Assembly (NCBI RefSeq): GCF_001708185.1
Contig: NZ_MDDN01000018.1
Span: 1 to 64,000 of the forward strand
Length of the DNA stretch: 64,000 nucleotides
From: Lysinibacillus xylanilyticus
GTDB lineage: Bacteria; Bacillota; Bacilli; Bacillales_A; Planococcaceae
Direction: 5' to 3'
Positions 37,116-45,969 of the stretch are shown here, piece by piece. Numbering within the stretch: position 1 is the first letter of the stretch; each line of letters opens with the position of its first letter. Below the pieces are notes generated by a model that saw nothing but the letters and a program-made list of their open reading frames with translations, was not told the origin of the DNA and ran no database searches. Position numbers and translations under genes: made by a program.

Positions 37116-37416
37116 CTACCCACTCCAATACTATTCTAAACATCTATTTAGTTGATTATGACACGATGCATGATTTACATCTAGAGGGAATAAGTAACAT
37201 ATTCTACCGTAAAAAGGGCTATTTTATGACTATTTAAATGATTCCCTTTTGTATGAGATACATCTTGTGTCTTGTCTTTCTTACAAAGAAAAGAGAGGTT
37301 AGAAATTTTTCTAATAATAATTGTCGATAATTCGCAAAGTATAGCTATATTTGTAATTCAATTTATTAGCGCTTTATTTCAAATTCTCATATCCATTTTT
37401 ATTGGAAACAAACACA
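37116..37416. other. Intergenic region upstream of the PilZ gene
   Basis: About 300 nt of AT-rich DNA, presumably with the PilZ gene promoter. I see no gene, RNA or repeat. Confidence 0.4.
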
Positions 37417-37455
37417 CAAAACCAGGAACTCATTTATAAATGAGTCCTGGTTTTG
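37417..37455 (-). terminator. Intrinsic terminator of the flaG-fliD-fliS-fliT operon
   Basis: AAACCAGGACTCATT, loop TATAA-type, AATGAGTTCCTGGTTT on the minus strand, followed by a T-rich stretch. It lies about 30 nt after fliT. Confidence 0.88.
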
Positions 37456-37485
37456 ATGAATAAAATCCTTAAAAGTACTTTTAAC

Positions 37486-37845
37486 TTATTTTTTCCCGTC
37501 GTAATACATACCATCCATTACACGGACAGAGCTATACGGATTTAAATATTGCTGCTCAGTTTTTTTAGATTGTTGAACGGTTTTCAAATCTGTTTTAATT
37601 GCAGCCATAACCTTTTGTAATCGTTCCTGTATGCCTCGATCAAGTTCCTGTAAATGTTTAATTAATTGATGCCCATCTAAAGATTTTCCTGATTGCTTCA
37701 ATTCCTCGATTATTGCACCGCGCTCGTCAAGCAAGTCATTTATTTTTTCGATAAATTCTTCTCGATCGTCTCCGTGAGGAATGGTCGACATATGCTCGTA
37801 AAGTCTAGCTGAAATAGAGAGCAAACGTTCAACTGGCCCCATCAT
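37486..37845 (-). CDS. fliT: FliT-like flagellar chaperone
   Basis: This 119-residue helical protein (VERLLSISARLYEHMSTIP, then LLDERGAIIEELKQSG) is placed directly after fliS, with ATGA overlap, where Bacilli have fliT. FliT chaperones the cap protein FliD and keeps it export-competent. Sequence conservation in this family is low, so the call rests on position, length and helical heptad character. Confidence 0.8.
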   Translation of the reverse strand: MMGPVERLLSISARLYEHMSTIPHGDDREEFIEKINDLLDERGAIIEELKQSGKSLDGHQLIKHLQELDRGIQERLQKVMAAIKTDLKTVQQSKKTEQQYLNPYSSVRVMDGMYYDGKK

Positions 37846-38246
37846 ATTCTGTCGCCATTCCCGTATTGTTGCTGACGATTAATACGAATAACTTCCTTCC
37901 ATGTATCACGGAATTCCGTCACAAGTCCTTCAACCTCTTCAATTATAGAAATGTCATTTCGAATATTTGCTTCTACTAATCGAGTATTCATATATTCATA
38001 GAGTGCCATCATATTTTTGGAAACTTCGATATCCATATTTAGTGTCGCCATTAGCTCACTTATGATTGCCTGTGCTTTTTGAAGGTTAGTATTTTTTTCT
38101 TGGATCTTTTTATCTTGAATCGCCAACTTTGCCTTATGCAGAAATTTCAAGCATCCATTATACAGCATTAACGTTAAATCTCCTGGAGAGGCAGTTGTAA
38201 CACTATTTTGTTTATATGCATTATGAGCCGATGTTTGTGCTGTCAA
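37842..38246 (-). CDS. fliS: FliS, flagellin export chaperone
   Basis: A 134-residue FliS with the family start AYKQNSVTTASPGDLTLMLYN and NGCLKFLHKAKLAI, then the conserved LMATLNMDIEVSKNMMALYEY. FliS binds the C-terminus of flagellin and prevents premature polymerisation. In B. subtilis it also helps FliW antagonise CsrA through the flagellin-FliW cycle. It lies between fliD and fliT in the flaG operon. Confidence 0.95.
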   Translation of the reverse strand: MTAQTSAHNAYKQNSVTTASPGDLTLMLYNGCLKFLHKAKLAIQDKKIQEKNTNLQKAQAIISELMATLNMDIEVSKNMMALYEYMNTRLVEANIRNDISIIEEVEGLVTEFRDTWKEVIRINRQQQYGNGDRI

Positions 38247-38299
38247 TCAAAGACAACTCCTTTATATTACCTTTTAACTAAATTATACTAAAACTTTTA

Positions 38300-40642
38300 T
38301 CACTGTCCACCAGATTGCGCAAACATACCTGCCTGTGAGTTTGCTTTGTTAATAGCTTTCTCCATTGCACTGAATTGCTTCCAATAGCGGGCCTCAATTT
38401 TTTCAAGCTTGTCTTTCCATGTATCAATACGTTTATCCATATCAATAATGTTCTTACCGATAGAGTACTGGTTATCAGTCAATGTAGCACGACCAGCTTT
38501 TTTCTCTATATCTTGTTTAAAATTATTCATTGAATCACGTAATTTTACTAGAAAACCTCTTGTATCAACAGTTTTTTCTACACCATCTATAATTTGCTTT
38601 TCTTCTTTATTACCATTATTGGCAAACAACGCCGTGACAGCATCTGGATCTTCTTCTAATGCTTTACGTAATTTTTTTTCATCGATTTTTAATGTACCAC
38701 CGTCATTATATTCCTTCGATGTAGAAATACCAATTTTATAAAGGGTATTATATTTTTCATTCTCTACACCTGGATATGATTCAGAAATCAAACTACGCAT
38801 ATCTGATAAACCACCACGAATAATACTATCACTTCGAAGTAAACCGCTCTTCGCTTTTTCTTCCCACAGTTTAATTTCATTTTCAGACATTTCTTTTCGT
38901 TGTTCGTCTGTCAATGGCGCATAGTCACGGTATTTTGTTTCTTTCGTTTGATCATTTAAATCTTTAATAAGCCCATTGTACATTGTTACAAAATCTTGTA
39001 TTTTTTTCATCATATCGTCTACATCTGTTGTAGAAGTAATTGTAACTGGTGTTTCTGTTGTACCAGGTCCAGTAATTTGTGGTGGCTGTTTATCTGGATC
39101 TTCCGTTTCATCAATAGGAGCTAAACCAGCGGCTGCTAAAGCGGAATTAACTGTTGCTAACGCATCGACAATACGTTGTTCACCAGCTTTTAAAGCATTC
39201 GCAGATGAAATCTTTTCTGTCTCAGCTGTTTTTAATTCTAGCTGACTAGAAGCTACATCTTTAAATCTTCCTAACTCACTTGTGTCCAAACCTTTGAGGG
39301 CTTGTAGCTGAGTACTGTTCAACTTACTTAACTTAGTTTTTGTTTCACTGTCTGATAATCCTTCTAACGGTTTATCTGCTGTCCAATCTATAGATGCGAT
39401 AATCGCTATGTCTGCATCTGTTAAATCTGCTAAAAATTTTGTATCAGCGTTTTTATAAGCAACTTCTTTAGTAGCTACCGCTTGTAATGATTGAAGTTGA
39501 GTTTTATCTAGATTATCTACTGCTGTTAACTGTTCTGGTTTAAGTGCTTTAAGTTTTATATTTAATGATTCAGAAACTCCATTATTAGCGTCTTCTAAAT
39601 CTAAAGTCGATAAATTCAAAGTTGCTAATTCATCTGTTTCTCCTGCTGTTAAACCAGTTAAGAAAGCTGCATTATTAATAGTAGTGTAAGCCGTTTTTTC
39701 ACTGTTAGTTAGTCCAGTTAAAAAAGTAGTTTCAAAAATTGAATTGTAATTATTTAATTTACTATTGTACACAGCTTCTTTATCGGCTGCTGTAGTTTGC
39801 AGTAATGGGAGGCTATCAATAGCATTTTTCCTTTCAGCATAGGCAGCCTTAATCGATTCATTAATAGTATTTGTCGCATTAAAAGTTGACTTTAGAGTAA
39901 CTTTATACCCTGAGATTTCAAAAGAATTCGTAGAGCGTTCAGTTGCGATTCCATTAACTTGAAACATTGCATTTTGACCATTGTTAGCAAGGTCAGTTGA
40001 AGTACCTAATCCAAGCTTATTTAGCATAGCAGTATCTTCATTTGCAACTACAATTTCAGCTCCACCTTTTACATCACCAGTATTTTTGGCTGTAATCGAA
40101 AAACGCCCATTTTCAAAAACTGCGGTAACACCTGCATTACTTTTATTTATTTTTTCAACTAATTGACTAACTGTTGTAGTATCGGGATCAAATTCAATTT
40201 TAGTTGCTTTTTCTGCTAACTTCCCATTTGATTGAATTGCTTTAAAAGAAATTGACCCTTCCGTGATTCCTAAATCTCTTAAATTAGTATTTTGGGTTGC
40301 ATTAATTTGGGAACCCGTTGTCCGTGCAGCAGTTGCTAACTGAGACACACCTTCTATTGTAAGTGTACCAGCAGCATTTGATGTAGCTGTTGCTGTTACA
40401 AAATTAGAATTAGATGTTGCTGCAGTTTTGGTATTGAAGCTTTTAAGCAATAAATTATCATAAATATTTTGTCTAGCAGTTTCTATTTTTGTATTTACAC
40501 TACGATAAGCATCACGAGTCCACAATGTTGTTTGTTTTTTTTGCTGTAATTTAATTAGTGGAGATCTTTCTGTCGCCATTAATTTTTCTACTAATGCATC
40601 TATATCCATCCCTGATGCTAATCCACCAATTCGATTTACCAT
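38300..40642 (-). CDS. fliD: FliD, flagellar filament cap protein, unusually long
   Basis: N-terminal MVNRIGGLASGMDIDALVEK and the C-terminal coiled region (DKRIDTWKDKLEKIEARYWK, then QFSAMEKAINKANSQ) are diagnostic of FliD, the pentameric cap that folds flagellin at the filament tip. At 780 residues it is well above the roughly 500 of B. subtilis. The extra length is in the central variable domains, about residues 265-510, which are alanine/leucine/threonine-rich helical sequence with loose internal repeats such as LKPEQLTAVDNLDKTQLQSL and LSKLNSTQLQALKGLDTSEL. This exposed part may be an adhesin-like or coiled extension. It is followed by fliS and fliT. Confidence 0.95.
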   Translation of the reverse strand: MVNRIGGLASGMDIDALVEKLMATERSPLIKLQQKKQTTLWTRDAYRSVNTKIETARQNIYDNLLLKSFNTKTAATSNSNFVTATATSNAAGTLTIEGVSQLATAARTTGSQINATQNTNLRDLGITEGSISFKAIQSNGKLAEKATKIEFDPDTTTVSQLVEKINKSNAGVTAVFENGRFSITAKNTGDVKGGAEIVVANEDTAMLNKLGLGTSTDLANNGQNAMFQVNGIATERSTNSFEISGYKVTLKSTFNATNTINESIKAAYAERKNAIDSLPLLQTTAADKEAVYNSKLNNYNSIFETTFLTGLTNSEKTAYTTINNAAFLTGLTAGETDELATLNLSTLDLEDANNGVSESLNIKLKALKPEQLTAVDNLDKTQLQSLQAVATKEVAYKNADTKFLADLTDADIAIIASIDWTADKPLEGLSDSETKTKLSKLNSTQLQALKGLDTSELGRFKDVASSQLELKTAETEKISSANALKAGEQRIVDALATVNSALAAAGLAPIDETEDPDKQPPQITGPGTTETPVTITSTTDVDDMMKKIQDFVTMYNGLIKDLNDQTKETKYRDYAPLTDEQRKEMSENEIKLWEEKAKSGLLRSDSIIRGGLSDMRSLISESYPGVENEKYNTLYKIGISTSKEYNDGGTLKIDEKKLRKALEEDPDAVTALFANNGNKEEKQIIDGVEKTVDTRGFLVKLRDSMNNFKQDIEKKAGRATLTDNQYSIGKNIIDMDKRIDTWKDKLEKIEARYWKQFSAMEKAINKANSQAGMFAQSGGQ

Positions 40643-40664
40643 AATAAAGCCCTCCTAAAAAATT

Positions 40665-41051
40665 TTATATTTTTTCGTCTACTATCATACCTAAAAGCTT
40701 TTGCATTTCATAAAATGCATCTAGTAACTTTCTAGGTGGTATTTCTTTTACGACTTCTTCTGTTTCTGCATCTACGACTTGAACAAAATAGCGTTCTAAG
40801 CCATCATGAAAGACAAATTTTGATGAACTGTGGTTGATTTGTAAAAATTCATTCACTGTGTCTACTGCTTGTTTTAGTTTTTCTTTTGATACTGATTGTT
40901 CTTCTGTTTGTACTGCTAACTCTCCAATTGTTGGTAACTCAACTGAATTTGTCTCTACAATTACTTTTGAATTTTTCTGTACTGTATTAGTCTGTACAGC
41001 ACTAGATGGATTGCCTGAATCTACTGATTGACCTTGTGCGGAAATTCGCAT
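40665..41051 (-). CDS. flaG: FlaG family flagellar protein
   Basis: A 128-residue FlaG protein (YvyC in B. subtilis). The conserved C-terminal part is FHDGLERYFVQVVDAETEEV and VKEIPPRKLLDAFYEMQKLL. FlaG influences filament length in several bacteria; its mechanism is not settled. ATG 41051 is chosen because AGGAGG lies 9 nt upstream. It heads the operon flaG-fliD-fliS-fliT, with a sigma-D-like promoter at 41091-41116. Confidence 0.9.
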   Translation of the reverse strand: MRISAQGQSVDSGNPSSAVQTNTVQKNSKVIVETNSVELPTIGELAVQTEEQSVSKEKLKQAVDTVNEFLQINHSSSKFVFHDGLERYFVQVVDAETEEVVKEIPPRKLLDAFYEMQKLLGMIVDEKI

Positions 41052-41090
41052 ATTCACTAACCTCCTAAACAATTAAGTAGCTTATTTTTA

Positions 41091-41116
41091 TTATCGGAAG
41101 CATTTGACAATCTTTC
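41091..41116 (-). promoter_or_regulatory. Sigma-D-type flagellar promoter of flaG-fliD-fliS-fliT
   Basis: Minus-strand -10 element TCCGATAA at 41091-41098 (consensus GCCGATAA). A -35 element GAAA lies at 41113-41116 (consensus TAAA) across a 14-nt spacer. The transcript would start about 35 nt before the flaG ATG. Confidence 0.7.
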
Positions 41117-41147
41117 ACTCAAAAAGTGATTATGTATAAACAAATAG

Positions 41148-41188
41148 AAAAGGCAGATAATGTGTCAACTATTCACATCCCATCTGCC
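41148..41188 (-). terminator. Intrinsic terminator of the glycosylation operon
   Basis: Minus-strand GGCAGATGGGATGTG pairs with CACATTATCTGCC and is followed by TTTTCTA. It lies between the cytidylyltransferase gene and the flaG promoter. The remaining AT-rich stretch 41189-41426 shows no gene. Confidence 0.75.
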
Positions 41189-41426
41189 AATAATTATTTA
41201 TAGTGCCTAATCTCAAAAGTATAACAAATCTTAGCAATGCCAAATAGGAATAGCTTTTCATGTGTTTACAACCTAATTTTTATTGCTAATCTTCTAAACT
41301 ATCCTTTTAAAGGACGTTTAAAATTAGTATCTAGATATTTTTACTGCTTTTTATATGCTAGTTCTCTGAAAACACTTCGCGGAAAATATAAACATTTTTT
41401 TCATTTTAATGTCATTACTGGTATTT

Positions 41427-42104
41427 TCATCTCTTGTTTAATATACTTTCACAAATTTCGATGTCTAACTCAGTATCAATATCAATTGACCTTATTGTTG
41501 GCATGACAAATGCTTTCGTATTACTATTCAAAAAAGTTTTTTCTTGAATTAAAGCACTTATTTTTGCCACATACACCGCGCCATTCAGTTTAAATGTTTT
41601 TGGTAAATCTTGACGTCTTGATGTCAATTTGTCTTGCTTTATCAATGGGTATAAATTTCCGTCTTCAATAGTATACGTCCAATATGGCGAATATTCTGGC
41701 TCTGTTACACTTACACAAAAATTAGAATTTTGTTCAATAGTTAATTGTATACACCCATCGATATCCTCTACAGTTCTTAAAGGCGAAGTAGGCTGCAGTA
41801 GTACCACATAGTCATAACCCGGACATTGTTTAATGGCATGTAAGACCGGATCAATACCAGGTGTTTCATCCTGGGCCAATTCCATCGGGCGAATAAATGG
41901 CACTTCGCAGTCAAATTGCTTTGCCACATCAATTATCTCTTCGTCCTCAGTGGATAGAATTAGACGTGTAATAAGCTTTGACTTTTTTGCTTCTTCTATA
42001 GTCCAAGCGATTAAAGGTTTTCCAGCTAAATTTCGAATATTTTTACGTGGGACACCTTTTGAGCCTCCTCTCGCCGGTATAATTGCTAAGATGCGCTCTT
42101 TCAT
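41427..42104 (-). CDS. legF: CMP-nonulosonate (legionaminate-type) cytidylyltransferase
   Basis: This 225-residue enzyme of the acylneuraminate cytidylyltransferase family has IPARGGSKGVPRKNIRNL, the CTP loop, and QPTSPLRTVEDID. It couples CTP to a nine-carbon nonulosonic acid to give the CMP-sugar donor used by the glycosyltransferase. Together with the PtmE-like, LegB, LegC, LegG and LegI homologues around it, legionaminic acid is the likely substrate; the sequence alone does not separate it from NeuA. It overlaps the preceding gene by 4 nt and is the last gene of the operon. Confidence 0.88.
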   Translation of the reverse strand: MKERILAIIPARGGSKGVPRKNIRNLAGKPLIAWTIEEAKKSKLITRLILSTEDEEIIDVAKQFDCEVPFIRPMELAQDETPGIDPVLHAIKQCPGYDYVVLLQPTSPLRTVEDIDGCIQLTIEQNSNFCVSVTEPEYSPYWTYTIEDGNLYPLIKQDKLTSRRQDLPKTFKLNGAVYVAKISALIQEKTFLNSNTKAFVMPTIRSIDIDTELDIEICESILNKR

Positions 42105-43147
42105 ACACTACTCTCCCCATAGTCTAATTTAGCTTTTTCAAAATCATCCATTCTACCAATATCTAACCAATATTCACGAATAGGAAAAATAGATGCTACT
42201 TTATTGTCTGCAATAATCGTCTCAAATAAAGTAGGCATATCAAAAAAAACATCCTTTGGTATATAATCAAATGCTTCCGGATTTAAAACATAGATACCTG
42301 CATTTACAAAACTTTTATGTATAGGCTTTTCTTGTATGGAAACTAATTTCGCACTTTCTGTTTTAATAACACCATACGGGATTTGATATTCGTATTCACG
42401 TACACACATTGTTGCTACAGCTTCTTGTTCATTATGAAATTGCATTAACTGGTCAAAATTGACCTGTGTTAAAAGGTCCCCATTCATTACAAATACAGGT
42501 TTTGTAGGTTTTTCACATAACAATGAAAGAGCCCCAGCAGTCCCCATTCTTTTTGTTTCTTCTATATAAGTAATATTTACTCCAAATGCTTCACCACTTT
42601 GAAAGTAATTTTGAATCATTTCTTTTTTGTAGTTTACTGATAAAATAAAATTTGTATAACCATATCGCTTAAAACCTTCAATGATAATCTCAAGTATTGG
42701 CTTGTTTCCAACTTTAAGCATCGGTTTAGGAATATTATCTGTTAAGGGACGTAATCGAGCTCCTAAACCTCCAACCATTAATATTACAGTATTACTTCCC
42801 TCTTGAAGGTTTCTCAGTTCTTTAAAAATTATATCCACGAGTTGTTTTTCTTTGTTAACAATAGGTAATTGCTTTAGATTATATTTTGTTAATATATCTA
42901 AGCATTCGTTCCTTGTATTGAATTCATAAGCGAATACCGGCTTTTTATTCATTACATTAGAAATACTTGTATTTAATTCTTCTCCTCGTAATATACTTCG
43001 TCGGATGTCACCATCGGTTACTGTACCCAATAATTGATTCTCTTTATTAACTACTACTGCAAATTGTAAAGATGCATCATCTATTATTTTCATAGTTTTT
43101 AGCAATGTTTGTTCTGCATGAACAACAATAGTTTCCCAATGTTTCAA
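42101..43147 (-). CDS. ptmE: PtmE-like CBS-domain sugar nucleotidyltransferase
   Basis: This 348-residue protein joins two N-terminal CBS domains (about 1-115; LLGTVTDGDIRRSILRGEEL) to a nucleotidyltransferase domain. The catalytic loop is MVGGLGARLRPLTDNIPKPM. It is the layout of Campylobacter PtmE, which makes GDP-glucosamine from glucosamine-1-phosphate and starts the GDP-sugar route to legionaminic acid. A related RfbA/ManC-like role is possible. Its stop overlaps the legF start (ATGA). Confidence 0.82.
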   Translation of the reverse strand: MKHWETIVVHAEQTLLKTMKIIDDASLQFAVVVNKENQLLGTVTDGDIRRSILRGEELNTSISNVMNKKPVFAYEFNTRNECLDILTKYNLKQLPIVNKEKQLVDIIFKELRNLQEGSNTVILMVGGLGARLRPLTDNIPKPMLKVGNKPILEIIIEGFKRYGYTNFILSVNYKKEMIQNYFQSGEAFGVNITYIEETKRMGTAGALSLLCEKPTKPVFVMNGDLLTQVNFDQLMQFHNEQEAVATMCVREYEYQIPYGVIKTESAKLVSIQEKPIHKSFVNAGIYVLNPEAFDYIPKDVFFDMPTLFETIIADNKVASIFPIREYWLDIGRMDDFEKAKLDYGESSV

Positions 43148-43167
43148 GTTAATACCACCATTCTAAC

Positions 43168-43830
43168 TCACTTTTGTGCTATTACTACCCATTCTTTTAT
43201 TAAATGTTTTTGATTTGCGCAACTTCTACTAATTGCTTCAAACTCTAGAATATGAAATTTCTCTAACATTCTCCTCATATCTTCTTCTGTTGCAAATCTA
43301 GTTAAACCTTTTCCTTGCATAGGTCCATCCTCAACTATCCATGCATTATATCCTACATTTTTTCCTGTTTGATCCCCCCAGCATCCATTAGCAAAATGTT
43401 TAGTAAATAATTTCCCATTAGGCTTTAGTACTCTGTATATTTCATTATAAATTTTTTTAGCATTATCAAAATCGTTTGCATAAACTGCTTCACTATCAAT
43501 TACAGCATCGAAAAAATTTTCCTTATAAGGGATACTTAAGATATCCCCTTGAACTACTTCCCCTGTCCAATTTATAATTTCTTCGTCTAATCTTTGAGTA
43601 GCCTTTTTTACCGCTATTTCTGAACCATCTATACCATAAACAGAAAATCCTTCTCTTGATAAATACCATAAATTAGCTCCTACACCACAACCAACTTCTA
43701 AAATTCTTATTTCGTTTCGATTATGGTCCTTGTAAAAGTTTCTTGCGGTAAATCTTATTAAATCTTCGGAAGGATATTTCCCCCATTCTTGATTTGAAAA
43801 TATATCATTCCATACTTTGTCCCAAGCCAT
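43168..43830 (-). CDS. Class I SAM-dependent methyltransferase in glycan cluster
   Basis: This 220-residue protein has the Rossmann SAM-binding motif ILEVGCGVGANLWYLSREG and the acidic VYGIDGSE, followed by VVQGDILSIPY and a family-typical IDSEAVYAND. It probably methylates the sugar or an intermediate, giving a modified nonulosonic acid. The substrate is not deducible. It sits inside the glycosylation operon, and its base composition is more AT-rich than the flagellar genes. Confidence 0.8.
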   Translation of the reverse strand: MAWDKVWNDIFSNQEWGKYPSEDLIRFTARNFYKDHNRNEIRILEVGCGVGANLWYLSREGFSVYGIDGSEIAVKKATQRLDEEIINWTGEVVQGDILSIPYKENFFDAVIDSEAVYANDFDNAKKIYNEIYRVLKPNGKLFTKHFANGCWGDQTGKNVGYNAWIVEDGPMQGKGLTRFATEEDMRRMLEKFHILEFEAISRSCANQKHLIKEWVVIAQK

Positions 43831-43904
43831 ATGTATCCCTCTTTTATTTTAAATTTAATTAATCCTCTTCTATGAACATTGAAATTAATGAATAAATACT
43901 TTAG

Positions 43905-44894
43905 CTAACGGTAAAATAAAACCTTTCTATTATCAGAATCTTCCATATTTCTTTTTAAAACATTATATTTATCTGGTTCATGAATGTAACTTCCAATATA
44001 AAAGTTTTTACTTAGCACCGAAAAACCTTTTTTAAAAAAGAGTAGCGAGTTTTCAGGCGAATTATCTGTACCTCCTCCTAAATACAAACTTTTAACCTTA
44101 TTTTTTTTAGCAAATTCAGCAAATTCATATATCATAATATTAGTTGCACATAAATTTCTTCCCTTTATTGTTGATGCCGACAAATGATACTCTGCCATAG
44201 AATTTGTCATAAAGAAAATGGAAGATGCTACTATTTCACCCTCAGTATCTATTACACTCAATAAAAAAGTTTGGTTACTATTTAACAATTCTTTATAATA
44301 ACTAGCATCAAAAAAATAATCAGATCCAGCTTGTTTATTCAACATTAAATCCTTATATAGATTTATAAACGCCTCTAAATAAAAAGGTTCTTTTGAGAAA
44401 ATTACCTTCAAATTATTTTTATAAGCTTTTTTCACTGCTGTACGTACTCGTGTGCTAAAGCTACCAATTAAATCACCAGAGTTCTCTAAATCTATATAAA
44501 TAGTTTCTCTATTTAGCATTAAATTCCCATAATACGCCTCAGATGTATTTGCTAAAGGATGAAAACGTATAAATTCTACTAATACATTATTTTTTTTACA
44601 CCATGCCAAATAACTATTTATAGCTTTTTCTTTAAATGCTTCAGAACCTATAATAATAGGCCCTCCGTATCCATATGGGGTTAGAATATCTTTTAAATTA
44701 GTATCTAACACATTTCCTAAATAAAATGAATGAAAAAAAATATTATTTTCTTGTTGAATAACGAAAAAGCATACTTTTAACTCTTTATTATTTAGTGCAT
44801 CCCTAGTTATGTATGAGGGATGCATATAATATGATTGCAAATTTTCAGGGAGTACTTCGAAAATTTGTATCGCTTTTTCCATCGAAACAATCAT
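43905..44894 (-). CDS. GNAT/FemAB-like acyl- or aminoacyltransferase in glycan cluster
   Basis: This 329-residue protein resembles the FemAB/GNAT-fold family (FSTRVRTAVKKAYKNNLKVI, then EIVASSIFFMTNSMAEYHLS, then KSLYLGGGTDNSPENSLLFF). The pattern LYLGGGT...SLLFFKKGF is typical of FemAB-type GNAT transferases. The cluster lacks a recognisable LegH-type N-acetyltransferase, so this protein is the best candidate for acylating the 4-amino group; that is inference. It overlaps the preceding legI by 4 nt. Confidence 0.72.
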   Translation of the reverse strand: MIVSMEKAIQIFEVLPENLQSYYMHPSYITRDALNNKELKVCFFVIQQENNIFFHSFYLGNVLDTNLKDILTPYGYGGPIIIGSEAFKEKAINSYLAWCKKNNVLVEFIRFHPLANTSEAYYGNLMLNRETIYIDLENSGDLIGSFSTRVRTAVKKAYKNNLKVIFSKEPFYLEAFINLYKDLMLNKQAGSDYFFDASYYKELLNSNQTFLLSVIDTEGEIVASSIFFMTNSMAEYHLSASTIKGRNLCATNIMIYEFAEFAKKNKVKSLYLGGGTDNSPENSLLFFKKGFSVLSKNFYIGSYIHEPDKYNVLKRNMEDSDNRKVLFYR

Positions 44895-45967
44895 TTTAAA
44901 GTAATCTCCTCATCTATTTTAAAATCTTTTGTGGCTCTTTGATCTTGTAACTCCCAATAATAGAAAGGGGATAGTCCACTACCCGGTCTTTTTACTGCCA
45001 TGTTACCACTGCTAAAATATTCTCCTTTTTTAATACTTTGAAAAGCAACTAAACTTTTTCGAGCTACTTCTCTATTCTTTATTTCGGAATTACTAGGGAC
45101 CTTAATACCATTCCCTAAGGATAGTTCTACATTTCGAATACTCTCTACCATATTAACTAATTCTAGAGGCTCAATCGAAGCAGCGTGATCAGGCCCTTCG
45201 GCATTTTTGTCATAAGTTATGTGTTTTTCAATTATTGTTGCACCTAGTGCAACAGCAGCAATTGAAATTTCAATACCTTTTGTATGATCTGAATAACCAA
45301 CAGGTAACCCAAATACATTTCCAAGTGATTTCATTGCTAGTAAGTTAGTTTCATCTATTGGTGCAGGATACTCGGTAGTACAATGTAACAAACTCACCTT
45401 TTCTCTTAACAATTGTTGTCCTTGTTCAGATATATACGCTCTTTCAAAAGCCTCTATTGATGGGTTAGTTTTATCATTAATTAATCCAAATGCTATTACT
45501 CCTAATGCATTTTGGATATCAGCTACTGTAGCCATACCTGTGGAAAGTATAATATTTTTATGATACTTTGCTATGTAAAGTAATAGTGGAGCATTCGTAA
45601 TTTCACCTGATGGAATTTTTATAGTATCCAATTTTAAAACATTAATTAAAAAATCTGCACTTTCAAAATCAAATGGAGTAGATAAAAATTCAACTCCCTT
45701 TTCATCACAATAGTTCTTTAACTCGATAAATTCGTCAAACTTCAATTCTAATTTTTTTTCCATATCAAATTGACTTTCTTGACTACCAGTATTCGTAATC
45801 TGATATTCTGCTTTAGGGGCAGTTCTACTCATAACATTCTCAGTAATCCAAGTTTGAAACTTTACTGCATTTACTTTAGCTTTAACCGCGATATCAATTA
45901 ACTTTTTAGCTAAGTTAATATCCCCATTATGATTAACCCCAGCCTCTGCTATAATATATGTTTTCAT
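44891..45967 (-). CDS. legI: Nonulosonic acid synthase (legionaminate-type, NeuB family)
   Basis: This 358-residue NeuB-family enzyme has an N-terminal TIM barrel (IAEAGVNHNGDINLAKKLID, then VKFQTWITENVMS, then STPFDFESADFL) and a C-terminal antifreeze-like SAF domain (VARKSLVAFQSIKKGEYFSS). It condenses a six-carbon 2,4-diamino sugar with phosphoenolpyruvate to a nine-carbon acid. The presence of LegG and LegB/LegC homologues makes the legionaminic type most likely. It lies two bases after the DegT-like gene. Confidence 0.9.
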   Translation of the reverse strand: MKTYIIAEAGVNHNGDINLAKKLIDIAVKAKVNAVKFQTWITENVMSRTAPKAEYQITNTGSQESQFDMEKKLELKFDEFIELKNYCDEKGVEFLSTPFDFESADFLINVLKLDTIKIPSGEITNAPLLLYIAKYHKNIILSTGMATVADIQNALGVIAFGLINDKTNPSIEAFERAYISEQGQQLLREKVSLLHCTTEYPAPIDETNLLAMKSLGNVFGLPVGYSDHTKGIEISIAAVALGATIIEKHITYDKNAEGPDHAASIEPLELVNMVESIRNVELSLGNGIKVPSNSEIKNREVARKSLVAFQSIKKGEYFSSGNMAVKRPGSGLSPFYYWELQDQRATKDFKIDEEITLK

Positions 45968-45969
45968 AA

